Assembly (NCBI RefSeq): GCF_900188445.1
Contig: NZ_FZOR01000011.1
Location: 1-64,000, forward strand
Origin: Actinomadura meyerae
Lineage (GTDB): Bacteria; Actinomycetota; Actinomycetes; Streptosporangiales; Streptosporangiaceae
Direction: 5' to 3'
Length of the DNA stretch: 64,000 nucleotides
Shown here: positions 23,252-31,682 of the stretch, piece after piece
How positions within the stretch are numbered: the stretch's first letter is position 1
Layout: each line of letters starts with the position of its first letter
Translations under genes and position numbers: made by a program
The notes under the pieces: generated by a model
Databases searched by the model: none
Told to the model about the DNA's origin: nothing
The model's input: only the letters and a program-made list of their open reading frames with translations

Positions 23252-23291
23252 GGCGGCACCCGCCGGCACGCGGGTGCCGGCGGGTGCCGCC
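23252..23291. terminator. 18-bp perfect hairpin after galE
   Basis: GGCGGCACCCGCCGGCAC (23252-23269) is exactly complementary to 23274-23291, with a GCGG loop. It lies about 107 bases past the galE stop and about 107 bases before the start of the hypothetical gene on the same strand, so it probably separates the two transcripts. Confidence 0.6.
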
Positions 23292-23398
23292 AGGCCGCCC
23301 CGCACGCGGGCCCTCCGGCGGAAGGAGGACGGCCCGGCGGGCGGGGCGGCGGATCAGGCTCGGATCAGGCTCGGATCGGATGTCGGCTCGGGTCCGGG

Positions 23399-24403
23399 TC
23401 AGGCGACGTCGAGTTCGCGGCGGCGCTCGGCCCACTGGAGGGAGTGCCGGATGGCGTCCTCGATGGTGTACTCGGGCTTCCAGGCGAGCAGGTCCCACGC
23501 CTTGGCCGGGTTGACGTAGGCGCCGACGACGTCGCCGGGGCGGGCCGGGGCGTCCTCCGCGACGAAGCCGTCGCCCACGACCTCGCGGAAGGCGGCGACC
23601 AGCTCGCGGACGGTGGTGCCGTCGCCCGTCCCGAGGTTGATCACCTCGTAGCGGGCGTGCTCGCCGACCGGCGGGATGATCGAGTCGAAGCGGGTGGCGG
23701 CCTCGTAGAAGGCGCGGGCGATGTCCCAGACGTGGATGTAGTCGCGGATCGCCGTGCCGTCCCGGGTCTCCCAGTCCACTCCGGTGATCTTGAAGGGGAC
23801 GCCCAGGCCGTAGCACTCGATCATCTTGCCGAGGGCGTGCGTCGGCTTGCTGCTCTGCAGGCCGGTCCGCAGCCGCGGGTCGGCGCCGATCGGGTTGAGG
23901 TAGCGCAGCGAGATGACGCGGAAGTCGTACGCCTTGCAGAAGTCCTGCAGGAGCAGCTCCGCCATCATCTTCGAGCGGGTGTACGGGTTCTGCGGGTCGA
24001 GGACCGAGGTCTCGGTGACCGACAGGTCGGGTTCGGGACGGTACATCCCGGCGGTGGACGCGAAGATCATCCGGTTCCGCCCGTTGCGCACCAGGTGGCC
24101 GGCGAGGTCGAGGGTCTTGGACAGGTTGACCCGGTAGTAGCGCAGCGGGTCGGCCATCGAGTCGGGCACCACGATCAGCGCGGCGCAGTGGACGGTCGCG
24201 ATGATGTCGGGGTGGTCGCGGAAGATCCGGTCGACCAGGTCGCCGTCGGCGATGTCGCCCTGGTAGAAGATCTTCCCCGCGGTGAACTCCGAGCGGCCGG
24301 TGACGAGGCTGTCGAGCACGACCGGCGTGATGCCGCGCTCGGCGAAGGCGGAGGCGATCGTGCTGCCGATGAACCCGGCTCCCCCAGTGATCAGCACTTT
24401 CAT
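23399..24403 (-). CDS. galE: UDP-glucose 4-epimerase
   Basis: The 334-residue protein is an extended SDR of the GalE type: GGAGFIGS (residues 7-14) for NAD, FASTAGMYR with the active-site Ser/Thr region, the catalytic YTRSK (about residues 151-155), and the downstream LRYLNPIGADP typical of GalE. It interconverts UDP-glucose and UDP-galactose, or the N-acetyl forms, in the cytosol. It is divergent from the response-regulator gene that opens the exopolysaccharide region and probably supplies that pathway with a nucleotide sugar. The start is the ATG at 24403. Confidence 0.92.
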   Translation of the reverse strand: MKVLITGGAGFIGSTIASAFAERGITPVVLDSLVTGRSEFTAGKIFYQGDIADGDLVDRIFRDHPDIIATVHCAALIVVPDSMADPLRYYRVNLSKTLDLAGHLVRNGRNRMIFASTAGMYRPEPDLSVTETSVLDPQNPYTRSKMMAELLLQDFCKAYDFRVISLRYLNPIGADPRLRTGLQSSKPTHALGKMIECYGLGVPFKITGVDWETRDGTAIRDYIHVWDIARAFYEAATRFDSIIPPVGEHARYEVINLGTGDGTTVRELVAAFREVVGDGFVAEDAPARPGDVVGAYVNPAKAWDLLAWKPEYTIEDAIRHSLQWAERRRELDVA

Positions 24404-24622
24404 GTGGCTTCCCCTGCGGCCAGTGCGTCCCCTGAAATGACAGCCACAGGATCCGCAGGCGGTCGCGGACGGTCAATGTCCCGTACGCAAGGTGACCGGG
24501 TCCGGACGCCGGTGAACCGCGCGGCCCGCCGTCGCGTCCGCGCGCGGTTCTCTCCCCCTTCCGTGCCGCGAGTACAGCGTTTGCAGGATCCGCCGGGCGC
24601 GCCGAGCCGTCATCGTCGGTGG

Positions 24623-25276
24623 ATGGAACCGATCCGCGTCCTCATCGTGGACGATCACGCGCTGTTCGCCGAGGCCCTCGCGGCCCGGCTGGGGCGCGAA
24701 CCCGACCTGGTGATCCTGCCGATCGCCGACGACGTGCGGCGCGCGCTCGCGCTGACCGCCACCGAGCGCCCGCGGGTGCTCGTCCTCGACCTGATGCTCG
24801 GCCACGAGAGCGGGCTGGACGTGCTGGACCGCCTCCGCGCCGACCACCCAGACGTGCGGGTCGTGGTGCTGACCGCGGTGAGCGACCTCGACGCGATGGT
24901 GCGGGCCGTCCGGCTCGGCGCGGTCGGGTGGCTGGAGAAGACCGAGAGCGCCGAGCTGGTCGCGCGGGTGATCCGGTCGGCGGCGCGGCGCGGCGGGTGG
25001 ATCCCGCCGGACCTGCTCGGCGACCTGCTGCGCGCGCTCGTCCGGGACGGCGGGGAACCGGGCGGGGAGCCGCTGGCGGAGCTGACGCCGCGCGAGCGCG
25101 AGGTCCTGCAGTGCATGGTGGACGGCCTCAACCGCGGCGAGATCGCCGAGCGGCTGGGGCTGTCGGCCAACACCGTCCGGACGCACACGCAGAACCTGCT
25201 GGCGAAGCTCGGCCTGCACTCGGCGCTGGAGGCGATCACGCTGGCGATGCGGGCCGGCATGCGGCCCGGCGGCTGA
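24623..25276 (+). CDS. NarL/LuxR-type response regulator
   Basis: The 217-residue protein has a receiver domain (DD near residue 10, phospho-acceptor aspartate in VLVLDLMLG, conserved lysine in GWLEKTES) and a C-terminal LuxR helix-turn-helix (LTPREREVLQCMVDGLNRGE then IAERLGLSANTVRTHTQNLL). The open frame runs far upstream but that part is antisense to galE; the ATG at 24623 starts the domain. No kinase gene is adjacent; the nearest is at 36974, at the far end of the exopolysaccharide region. It stands immediately before the chain-length gene and is a likely local activator. Confidence 0.9.
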   Translation: MEPIRVLIVDDHALFAEALAARLGREPDLVILPIADDVRRALALTATERPRVLVLDLMLGHESGLDVLDRLRADHPDVRVVVLTAVSDLDAMVRAVRLGAVGWLEKTESAELVARVIRSAARRGGWIPPDLLGDLLRALVRDGGEPGGEPLAELTPREREVLQCMVDGLNRGEIAERLGLSANTVRTHTQNLLAKLGLHSALEAITLAMRAGMRPGG

Positions 25277-25318
25277 TCCGCGACCGCCCCCGCGTCCGGC
25301 CGCTCTTCGCCCACTGGT

Positions 25319-25349
25319 GCAAAAGGCGTAGATCGGGGTCGTCTTTTGC
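25319..25349. promoter_or_regulatory. Inverted repeat before the exopolysaccharide operon
   Basis: GCAAAAG (25319-25325) and CTTTTGC (25343-25349) are exact inverted repeats with a 17-base spacer. They lie 61 bases before the chain-length gene and 43 bases past the response-regulator gene. The spacing would suit a dimeric regulator or an mRNA stem-loop. Confidence 0.45.
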
Positions 25350-25409
25350 GCGATTGCCCCGGCTCGCCCCCTTCCTACGCTCGCCGTGACGAAGCCGGAG
25401 GGGAAGATC

Positions 25410-26795
25410 GTGGAGATCGATGAGGTCGCGGCGCGGGTCATGCGCAGCTACTGGGCGCTTCTGCTGGTCATGACGGTCGTCCCGCTGGTGCTGGTGGGCC
25501 TGGTGATGAGCGGGCAGGAGCCGCCGGCGGTCGCGAAGTCGCGGCTGCAGGCCAGCAGCCGCGCCACCGACGCGGCCCCCGGCGACGCGGGCGTGTCGAT
25601 CGTGGTCAGCCAGGTGAAGGCGTTCGCGACCACGGAGAACCTGCTCCGCGAGGTGCTGCGGAACCAGCGGGTGGACCGGTCGACCACCAAGACCGCCAAG
25701 GCGATCGAGGTGACCGGGCTCGGCACGTCCACAATCGTCGAGCTGTCGGTGAAGGACCCGGACCCGGACGTGGCGCGGCGGCTCGCGGACGCGATCGGCG
25801 CCGCCGTCGTCCGGGAGATCAACGACTCCAACCAGGGGTCGATCCAGCGGCAGATGGACGGCATCGACAAGCGGATCCGGGAGCTGGAGCGCCGGCTCGG
25901 CCCGCTGTCGCGGCGGGCGAACGCGCAGCCGAACCCCGACATCGACGCGATGAACGAGCGCGAGCGGGTGCAGGCGGAGCTGACCGACCTGCGCGCGAAC
26001 CGCTCGGACCTGCAGACGCAGCTGTCGACGGCGGGCACCGCGTCGGTGGTGCAGCCGGCGGTGCTGGCGCCGCGCTCGAACCCGGTGGTCATGATGGCGT
26101 CGATCGCGGGCCTGGTCGGGCTGATCGGCGGGATCCTGATCGCGGTGGTGACGGAGATGGCCCGTCCGACGATCCCCGGGCAGCGGCGGGTGGCGCGGCG
26201 GCTCGGGGTGCCGCTGCTCGGCTGGGCCGACCGGGGCCCGGGGGGGCTCGCCGACCTCGGGCGGCGGATCCGGCTGGCGGCGCGCAAGGAGGGGGTCGGG
26301 CGGGTCGCCCTGGTCGGCGCGCCCGGCCCCCTGCCCCCGGACCTGGTGTCGGCGGTGGCGTCCGCGGTGTACGGGGACGACACGAAGCTCGTCACGGCCC
26401 GTGCCGGCGACGACGACGAACCCGGCGGCGGCAGCGGGACCACCCGCGGGGACGGCGGCGAGCCGTCGTCCAACAGCAGCGGGCCGGGCGGCGGCAAGAG
26501 CACGTCGGTGGTCCGCGCCGGCGGGGGGACCGCCGTCATGGCGAAGAAGTCCGCGCAGGTGTCCCCCTCGGAGATCACCCAGCCGGTCCCGGTGCGCCGG
26601 CTCTGTCATGTGCACGCGTTCGAGGACATCGATCCGGGGTCGGACGAGGAGGTCGGCGTGATCGTGCTGGTCGGCCCGGTGACGCGGGTGGCGGGCCTGG
26701 AGACGGTCCGCGACCTGGTCGCCGCGTCCGGCTGGCCGCTGCTCGGCGTCGTCGGCGCGACCCGCAAGATCCCGTCCCGCAGGAGCAGGGGGTAG
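25410..26795 (+). CDS. Polysaccharide co-polymerase / chain-length determinant (Wzz-like)
   Basis: The 461-residue protein has the Wzz layout: a membrane helix near the N-terminus (about residues 13-36, YWALLLVMTVVPLVLVGLVM), an extracytoplasmic domain with a coiled coil (about 135-215, KRIRELERRLGPLSRR), and a second helix (about 226-250). A cytosolic C-terminal tail follows, but it lacks a tyrosine-kinase Walker A motif; instead there is a Gly/Ser-rich linker and a C-terminal VIVLVGPVTRVAGLETVRDL segment resembling a degenerate nucleotide-binding fold. It should set polymer length for the Wzy-type polymerase. The GTG at 25410 follows GGAGGGG; GTG 25386 is an alternative. Confidence 0.8.
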   Translation: MEIDEVAARVMRSYWALLLVMTVVPLVLVGLVMSGQEPPAVAKSRLQASSRATDAAPGDAGVSIVVSQVKAFATTENLLREVLRNQRVDRSTTKTAKAIEVTGLGTSTIVELSVKDPDPDVARRLADAIGAAVVREINDSNQGSIQRQMDGIDKRIRELERRLGPLSRRANAQPNPDIDAMNERERVQAELTDLRANRSDLQTQLSTAGTASVVQPAVLAPRSNPVVMMASIAGLVGLIGGILIAVVTEMARPTIPGQRRVARRLGVPLLGWADRGPGGLADLGRRIRLAARKEGVGRVALVGAPGPLPPDLVSAVASAVYGDDTKLVTARAGDDDEPGGGSGTTRGDGGEPSSNSSGPGGGKSTSVVRAGGGTAVMAKKSAQVSPSEITQPVPVRRLCHVHAFEDIDPGSDEEVGVIVLVGPVTRVAGLETVRDLVAASGWPLLGVVGATRKIPSRRSRG

Positions 26796-26799
26796 CCAG

Positions 26800-27945
26800 A
26801 TGAGTTCGTCCGTCCCGTTCACGATCCCGTCGGTGTCCGGCGAGGTGTCCGACGCGGTCGTCAAGGTGCTCGACTCGGGCTGGATCACGACGGGCCCGCA
26901 GACGGCCGCGTTCGAGCAGGAGTTCGCCGACCACCTCGGCGCCGCGCACGTCGTCGCGGTGGCCTCGTGCACCACCGCGCTGGAGCTCAGCCTGCGCGCG
27001 CTCGGCCTGCCGCCCGGCTCGGCGGTGCTGACGCCGAGCCTGACGTTCTGCGGCGCGATCAACGCGATCCTGCACGCGGGGCACCGGCCGGTGCTGGTCG
27101 ACATCGACGAGGACACGCTCGTCCCGAGCCCCGAGACGGTCGCGGCGGCGGCGCGCCGCTGCGACCCCGCGGCGATGATCGTGCAGAACCAGGGCGGCTA
27201 CCCGGTGGACGTGCCGGCGCTCGCGGCGGCGGCCGGGCTCGACCGGACGCGGGTCGTCGAGGACGCGGCGCACGGTCCCGGCGCGGCGCGCGGCGGGAAG
27301 CGGGTCGGGTCGGAGTCGTTCGCGGCGTGCTTCTCCTTCTACGCGACGAAGAACATGCCGATCGGCGAGGGCGGCGCGGTGGCGTCCGGCGACCAGGAGT
27401 TCGCCGACCGGGTCCGCGCGATGCGGATGCACGGGATGAGCAAGGACTCCTGGAAGCGGTACCTGCCGGGCGGAAGCTGGCGCTACGACGTGAAGACGGT
27501 CGGGCTGAAGGCCAACATGACCGACGTGCAGGCGGCGATCGGGCGGGCGCAGCTCGCGGCGCTGCCCGGCTGGCAGGAGCGGCGCGCCGCGATCGTCGCC
27601 CGCTACGACGCCGCGCTGCGCGACCTGCCGGGGCTCGTCCTCCCGCAGCGGAACCTCGACGGGATCCAGCACGCCTGGCACCTCTACCAGGTGCGCGTCC
27701 GGGACCGGGACGCGGTCAGCGCCGACCTGGAGGCGGCGGGCGTCGCGACGTCCGTCCACTTCATCCCCGCGAACCAGATGACCGCCTACCAGGAGATCCT
27801 CGGCGCCGAGGAGTGCGCGCAGGTGCCCGTGACCGACCGGGTCGGCGAGGAGCTGCTGTCGCTCCCGCTGTACCCCGGGCTGACCGACGACGGCCTGGAT
27901 CGCGTCGTCACCGCGCTCACCGAGGCCCTGCGGACGCGGAGCTGA
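26800..27945 (+). CDS. DegT/DnrJ/EryC1/StrS sugar aminotransferase
   Basis: The 381-residue protein is a PLP-dependent nucleotide-sugar aminotransferase. The cofactor lysine is K184 in FYATKNMPIGEGG, the aspartate that pairs with the pyridine ring is in VEDAAHGPGA (D155), and SGWITTGPQTAAFEQEFADH opens the protein as in PseC/ArnB relatives. It transfers an amino group to a keto sugar nucleotide in the cytosol. It lies four bases past the chain-length gene and two bases before a CapD-like gene, a pairing that would make an amino-deoxy sugar if the CapD-like protein is active. Confidence 0.92.
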   Translation: MSSSVPFTIPSVSGEVSDAVVKVLDSGWITTGPQTAAFEQEFADHLGAAHVVAVASCTTALELSLRALGLPPGSAVLTPSLTFCGAINAILHAGHRPVLVDIDEDTLVPSPETVAAAARRCDPAAMIVQNQGGYPVDVPALAAAAGLDRTRVVEDAAHGPGAARGGKRVGSESFAACFSFYATKNMPIGEGGAVASGDQEFADRVRAMRMHGMSKDSWKRYLPGGSWRYDVKTVGLKANMTDVQAAIGRAQLAALPGWQERRAAIVARYDAALRDLPGLVLPQRNLDGIQHAWHLYQVRVRDRDAVSADLEAAGVATSVHFIPANQMTAYQEILGAEECAQVPVTDRVGEELLSLPLYPGLTDDGLDRVVTALTEALRTRS

Positions 27946-27947
27946 CC

Positions 27948-29129
27948 GTGCGGAGGTTCCTGCCGCGCCGCGGACCAGCGGCGCCCGCGCCGGCCCCGGC
28001 CAGCCCGCTCGCCCTGCTGATGGGGCGGGACGAGGTGGCCATGGCGCCGCATCGCGGGCGGCGGCTGGTCCGCGGCCGGCGGGTACTGGTCACGGGGGCG
28101 TGCGGGACGGTCGGCCGGGCGCTGTGCCACCAGGTCGGGCTGCTCGAACCGGCCGCGCTGTGCCTGCTCGACCGGGACGGCGACGGCCTGGCGGACCTCG
28201 GCCGGGACCTCGCCCGGCACGGCGTGGACCCCGGCACGCTCGCCGAGGCCGACGTGCGGGACGCCGACCGGGTCGGCGAGGTCGTCGCGGCGGCCCGTCC
28301 CGACCTGGTCTTCCACACCGCCGGACGCAACGAGCTCGCCGACCTCGAACGCGACCCGTGCCGGGGCGCCGCGCACAACGTCCTCGGCACCCGGCACGTG
28401 ATCGACGCGGCGGTGCGGCACGGCGCGGAGCGGCTGGTGTTCGTCTCCTCCGACAAGGCCGCCGACCCGACCTCGGTACTCGGCGCGACGATGCGGCTCG
28501 GGGAGCTGCTGCTGCGCACGGCAACGCCCGGCCCGACCTGCTTCGCCGCCGTGCGCGTCGGCAACGTCATCGGCGGTGCGGGCCGGCTGCTGACCGTGCT
28601 CGCGCACCGCATCTCCTCCGGCGAGGTCGTCACGATCGCCCACCCGGAGGTCGCGCGGCACTTCATGACCGTGGAGGAGGCGGCCGGGCTGCTGATCGAG
28701 GCGGCGGCGATGGCGGAGGAGGCGGAGACGTTCGTCCTCGACATGGGCCGCCCCGTCCCGGTGGTGGAGCTCGTGCACCGGTACGCCGAGCAGCTCCGGC
28801 TGCCGGAGGTGACGATCCGGTTCAGCGGGCTCGGGCCGGGCGAGAAGCTCGCGGAGAAGGCGTTCGCCGACTCCGAGCGCCGGATCCGCACCGCGCACCC
28901 GAAGATCTGGGCGACCCGTCCCGCGGCGCCGCCCGCCGGGCTCCCGCAGCTGCTGGACGAGCTGGAGGCCGCGGCCGGCTCCGGCGACTGCGACGCGGTG
29001 CGGCTGCTGCTGCGCCGGCTGCTCCCCGAGTACCACCCGGTCCGGCGGGCGGAGCCGTCCGGCGCCCCGCCGCCCGGGCCGAACTGCCTCTGCGGCGCGG
29101 GGTGCGACCCCGCCCCGCCCGGCCTGTGA
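27948..29129 (+). CDS. CapD/FlaA1-like nucleotide-sugar dehydratase, divergent active site
   Basis: The 393-residue protein has the Polysacc_synt_2 Rossmann domain: GACGTVG near residues 50-56, SSDKAADPT at 167-175, and LGPGEKLAEKAF near the C-terminus, a hallmark of UDP-GlcNAc 4,6-dehydratases. It lacks the membrane domain of long CapD proteins. The conserved AxKHVP loop is replaced by AGRNELADLE, and the YGATK/MGATK motif reads LGATM (178-182), losing the NAD-contacting lysine. It may therefore be inactive or altered in reaction. The GTG start lies two bases past the aminotransferase stop. The C-terminus carries a CLCGAGC cysteine motif. Confidence 0.82.
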   Translation: MRRFLPRRGPAAPAPAPASPLALLMGRDEVAMAPHRGRRLVRGRRVLVTGACGTVGRALCHQVGLLEPAALCLLDRDGDGLADLGRDLARHGVDPGTLAEADVRDADRVGEVVAAARPDLVFHTAGRNELADLERDPCRGAAHNVLGTRHVIDAAVRHGAERLVFVSSDKAADPTSVLGATMRLGELLLRTATPGPTCFAAVRVGNVIGGAGRLLTVLAHRISSGEVVTIAHPEVARHFMTVEEAAGLLIEAAAMAEEAETFVLDMGRPVPVVELVHRYAEQLRLPEVTIRFSGLGPGEKLAEKAFADSERRIRTAHPKIWATRPAAPPAGLPQLLDELEAAAGSGDCDAVRLLLRRLLPEYHPVRRAEPSGAPPPGPNCLCGAGCDPAPPGL

Positions 29130-29136
29130 GGTGCGC

Positions 29137-30372
29137 ATGACCAGCACGAGGAAGCCCGGCACGGGCAAGCTCAGAGTCGCCACGGTGATCACCCGCTTCA
29201 ACGGCGGGGCCGGGCAGGTCGCGCTGAACGGCGCGCTCGCCCTCCCGGACGGCGGCTACGAGCGCGCGATCGTCACCGGCGGCGTCGGCATGGACAGCAC
29301 GGCAGCGTCCACGGGAAACAGCGTCCTCTACGGGGACGATGCCGTCGCCAACGCCGCCGCCGGTGACCTCACTCCCGCCGCGCACGCGGCCGGGATGGAG
29401 ATCGTCCAGGTGGGGCCGCTGGTGCCGCAGATCTCGCCGCGCGACGACGTCGCCGCGCTGCGCACCCTGACCCGGGTGCTGGCGGAGGGCCGCTACGACG
29501 TCGTCCACACCCACAGCGCGAAGGGCGGCGTGATCGGCCGGGTCGCCGCCGCCCGCGCCGGGGTCCCGCGCATCGTGCACACCTGGCACGGGTTCCCGTT
29601 CAACGAGTTCCAGTCGTGGGCGCGGAGACGTATATACATAGGTCTCGAACGGATCGCCGCCAAGCGCACCGACGCGTTCCTCGCGATCGGGTCGGAGACG
29701 GTGACGACGGCGCTGCGGCTCGGGCTCACCACGCCCGAGCGGGTGCGGCTGTCGTGGCCGGCGGTGGACGTGACCGCCTACGCCGCCGCGCCCGGCTCCC
29801 GCGCGCAGGCCCGCCGCCGCCTCGACCTCCCCCTCGGTGTGAAGGTCGTCGGGTCGGTCGGGCGGCTGACGTTCCAGAAGGGCCCCGAGGTCTTCGCCAA
29901 GGCGATCGCGCGGCTGCCGGACGACGTGTTCGGGCTGTGGGTCGGCGGCGGGCCGATGGCCGGCGAGCTGGCGAAGCTGACCGCGAAGCTCGGCATCACC
30001 GAGCGGATGCGCTGGCTCGGGCACCGCGACGACGTCGCCGGCGTGCTGCCCGCCTTCGACGTGATGGCGATGGCGAGCCGCTGGGAGGGGCTCCCGTGCG
30101 TGCTGGTCGAGGCGATCGCGGCGGGGATCCCGCTGGTCGCGACGGCCGTCCCGTCCAACCAGGATCTGGTGCTCGCCGGTGAGACGGGCATGCTCGTCCG
30201 TCCCGAGGACCCCGAGGGGCTCGCCTCCGCGGTGTCGGCGCTGCTGGACGACCCGTCCGCCGCCGCGCGGATGGCCGAGCGGGCCCGCGCCCGGGTCGGC
30301 CCCTGGTTCTCGCCGGAGCACCTCGGGACCGTCCTCGACGAGACCTACCGAGGGAACTCCGCGCGCCCATGA
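29137..30372 (+). CDS. Glycosyltransferase family 4
   Basis: The 411-residue protein is a GT-B fold transferase. The N-terminal domain has VATVITRFNGGAGQVALNGA and YDVVHTHSAKGGVIGRVAAA; the C-terminal nucleotide-sugar domain has VGSVGRLTFQKGPEVFAKAI and the ExxxxxE-type motif SRWEGLPCVLVEAIAAGIPL. It adds a hexose-like unit to the lipid-linked intermediate at the inner face of the membrane. It is the only ordinary glycosyltransferase in the cluster. An ATG at 29137 with GAGG six bases upstream was preferred over GTG 29131. A patch of rare codons (ATA TAC ATA) occurs at 29631-29640. Confidence 0.9.
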   Translation: MTSTRKPGTGKLRVATVITRFNGGAGQVALNGALALPDGGYERAIVTGGVGMDSTAASTGNSVLYGDDAVANAAAGDLTPAAHAAGMEIVQVGPLVPQISPRDDVAALRTLTRVLAEGRYDVVHTHSAKGGVIGRVAAARAGVPRIVHTWHGFPFNEFQSWARRRIYIGLERIAAKRTDAFLAIGSETVTTALRLGLTTPERVRLSWPAVDVTAYAAAPGSRAQARRRLDLPLGVKVVGSVGRLTFQKGPEVFAKAIARLPDDVFGLWVGGGPMAGELAKLTAKLGITERMRWLGHRDDVAGVLPAFDVMAMASRWEGLPCVLVEAIAAGIPLVATAVPSNQDLVLAGETGMLVRPEDPEGLASAVSALLDDPSAAARMAERARARVGPWFSPEHLGTVLDETYRGNSARP

Positions 30373-31682
30373 CATCGACCATCGAGGCCCCGCCCGCCCC
30401 GCCGCGCCCCGCGGCCGGGGCCGGTGCCGCGTCCGCGCCGCTGAAGCGCGGGACGCGGCTGACGGCCGTGATGACCGTCGCGGGCATCGCCTCGCTGCCG
30501 ATGCTGATGCCGGCCGGGCTGCCGCCGGGGCCGGGCAACACGGGCCTGCCGGACCTCGCGCTCGTCGCCGTCACCGGCACGCTGCTGCTGTGGGCGGGCA
30601 CCCGGAGGCGGCCGATCCACTGGCCGTTCCTCATCCCCACCCTGCTGACGATCATCGCGGGCGGCATCGCCGCGATCGTCAACGAGGCGGGCGCGCTGAC
30701 GCTGGTCAAGGACCTGTTCGTGCTGCTGTGGGCGGTCGCGATCGCCAACTTCGGCCGCGACACGTCCCTGCTGCGGCTCGCGCTCCGCGCGTTCGTCTGG
30801 ATCGGGACCTGCTACGCCGTCGTCATGATCGCCGGCTTCGTGCTGGGGATCGACGCGCTGTCCGGCAAGCAGGTCGACGGCGAGCGCGCCATGTTCACGT
30901 TCGGCGACGCCAACTACGCGTCCAACTGGTTCATCTGCATCTTCTTCATCGCGCGCGCGAGCCGCTTCCCCGGGACGCCCTGGAAGCGCTGGACGGTCTG
31001 CGGCGTCCTGCTCACCGCCGAGCTCCTCACCGGCTCCAACGGCGGGCTGCTCGCGCTGTCCATCGCGGTCCTGCTCGGCTACCTCTTCCGGCTGTTCCGC
31101 GAGGGCAAGGCGCACCACGCCATCGCGGTCGGCGCGCTCGCGGTGTTCCTCGGCGGCGCCGCCGTCACCGTCGTGTCGGCGGTGAACATCCAGCCGCTGC
31201 TGGACCGGGCGAGCCAGGCGTCCCCGATCCTGCGCGACTCCATCGGCCGGACGACCGGCGAGAGCACCAACTCGCGCAGCACCGTCCTCGCCACCACCCT
31301 CCAGATGATCGACGCGCAGCCGCACCCGTGGGGCATCGGGCCCGGCCAGACCGAGAAGCAGATGCTGGTGCGGCAGGAGACATACGTACGGGAGGCGCAC
31401 AACGACTACGTCGCCGCCGTCCTGGAACGCGGGTTCCTCGGCGGGATCGCGCTCATCACCCTGGTGTACGTCCTGCTGCTGAAGTGCGTGCGGATCGCCC
31501 GCCGCGGCGCCCTGGCCGGCGAGTACGCGCGGCTCGTCCCCCGGCCCGAACTGTTCGGCGCGCTCGTCGCCGTCTTCCTCATCTCCGGACTCTTCTACGA
31601 GACCCTCCACTACCGCCACGGCTGGGCGTTCTTCGGCCTGATAGCCGCGCTGGATCTGTTCGGAAGGGAGCGCGCCCGATGA
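30369..31682 (+). CDS. O-antigen ligase/polymerase-like membrane protein (Wzy-like)
   Basis: The 437-residue protein has about ten membrane helices and a large extracytoplasmic loop carrying NSRSTVLATTLQMIDAQPHP and WGIGPGQTEKQM, followed by EAHNDYVAAVLERGFLGGIA, the signature of Wzy_C/O-antigen ligase proteins (H and E/R residues of the second periplasmic loop). It polymerises lipid-linked repeat units outside the membrane. It overlaps the glycosyltransferase and flippase genes by 4 bases on each side (ATGA), so the three are translated together. Confidence 0.88.
   Translation: MTSTIEAPPAPPRPAAGAGAASAPLKRGTRLTAVMTVAGIASLPMLMPAGLPPGPGNTGLPDLALVAVTGTLLLWAGTRRRPIHWPFLIPTLLTIIAGGIAAIVNEAGALTLVKDLFVLLWAVAIANFGRDTSLLRLALRAFVWIGTCYAVVMIAGFVLGIDALSGKQVDGERAMFTFGDANYASNWFICIFFIARASRFPGTPWKRWTVCGVLLTAELLTGSNGGLLALSIAVLLGYLFRLFREGKAHHAIAVGALAVFLGGAAVTVVSAVNIQPLLDRASQASPILRDSIGRTTGESTNSRSTVLATTLQMIDAQPHPWGIGPGQTEKQMLVRQETYVREAHNDYVAAVLERGFLGGIALITLVYVLLLKCVRIARRGALAGEYARLVPRPELFGALVAVFLISGLFYETLHYRHGWAFFGLIAALDLFGRERAR

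Noticed and set aside
23225..24622. Upstream extension of the response-regulator frame
   Set aside because: It is antisense to galE; the receiver domain begins at 24623.
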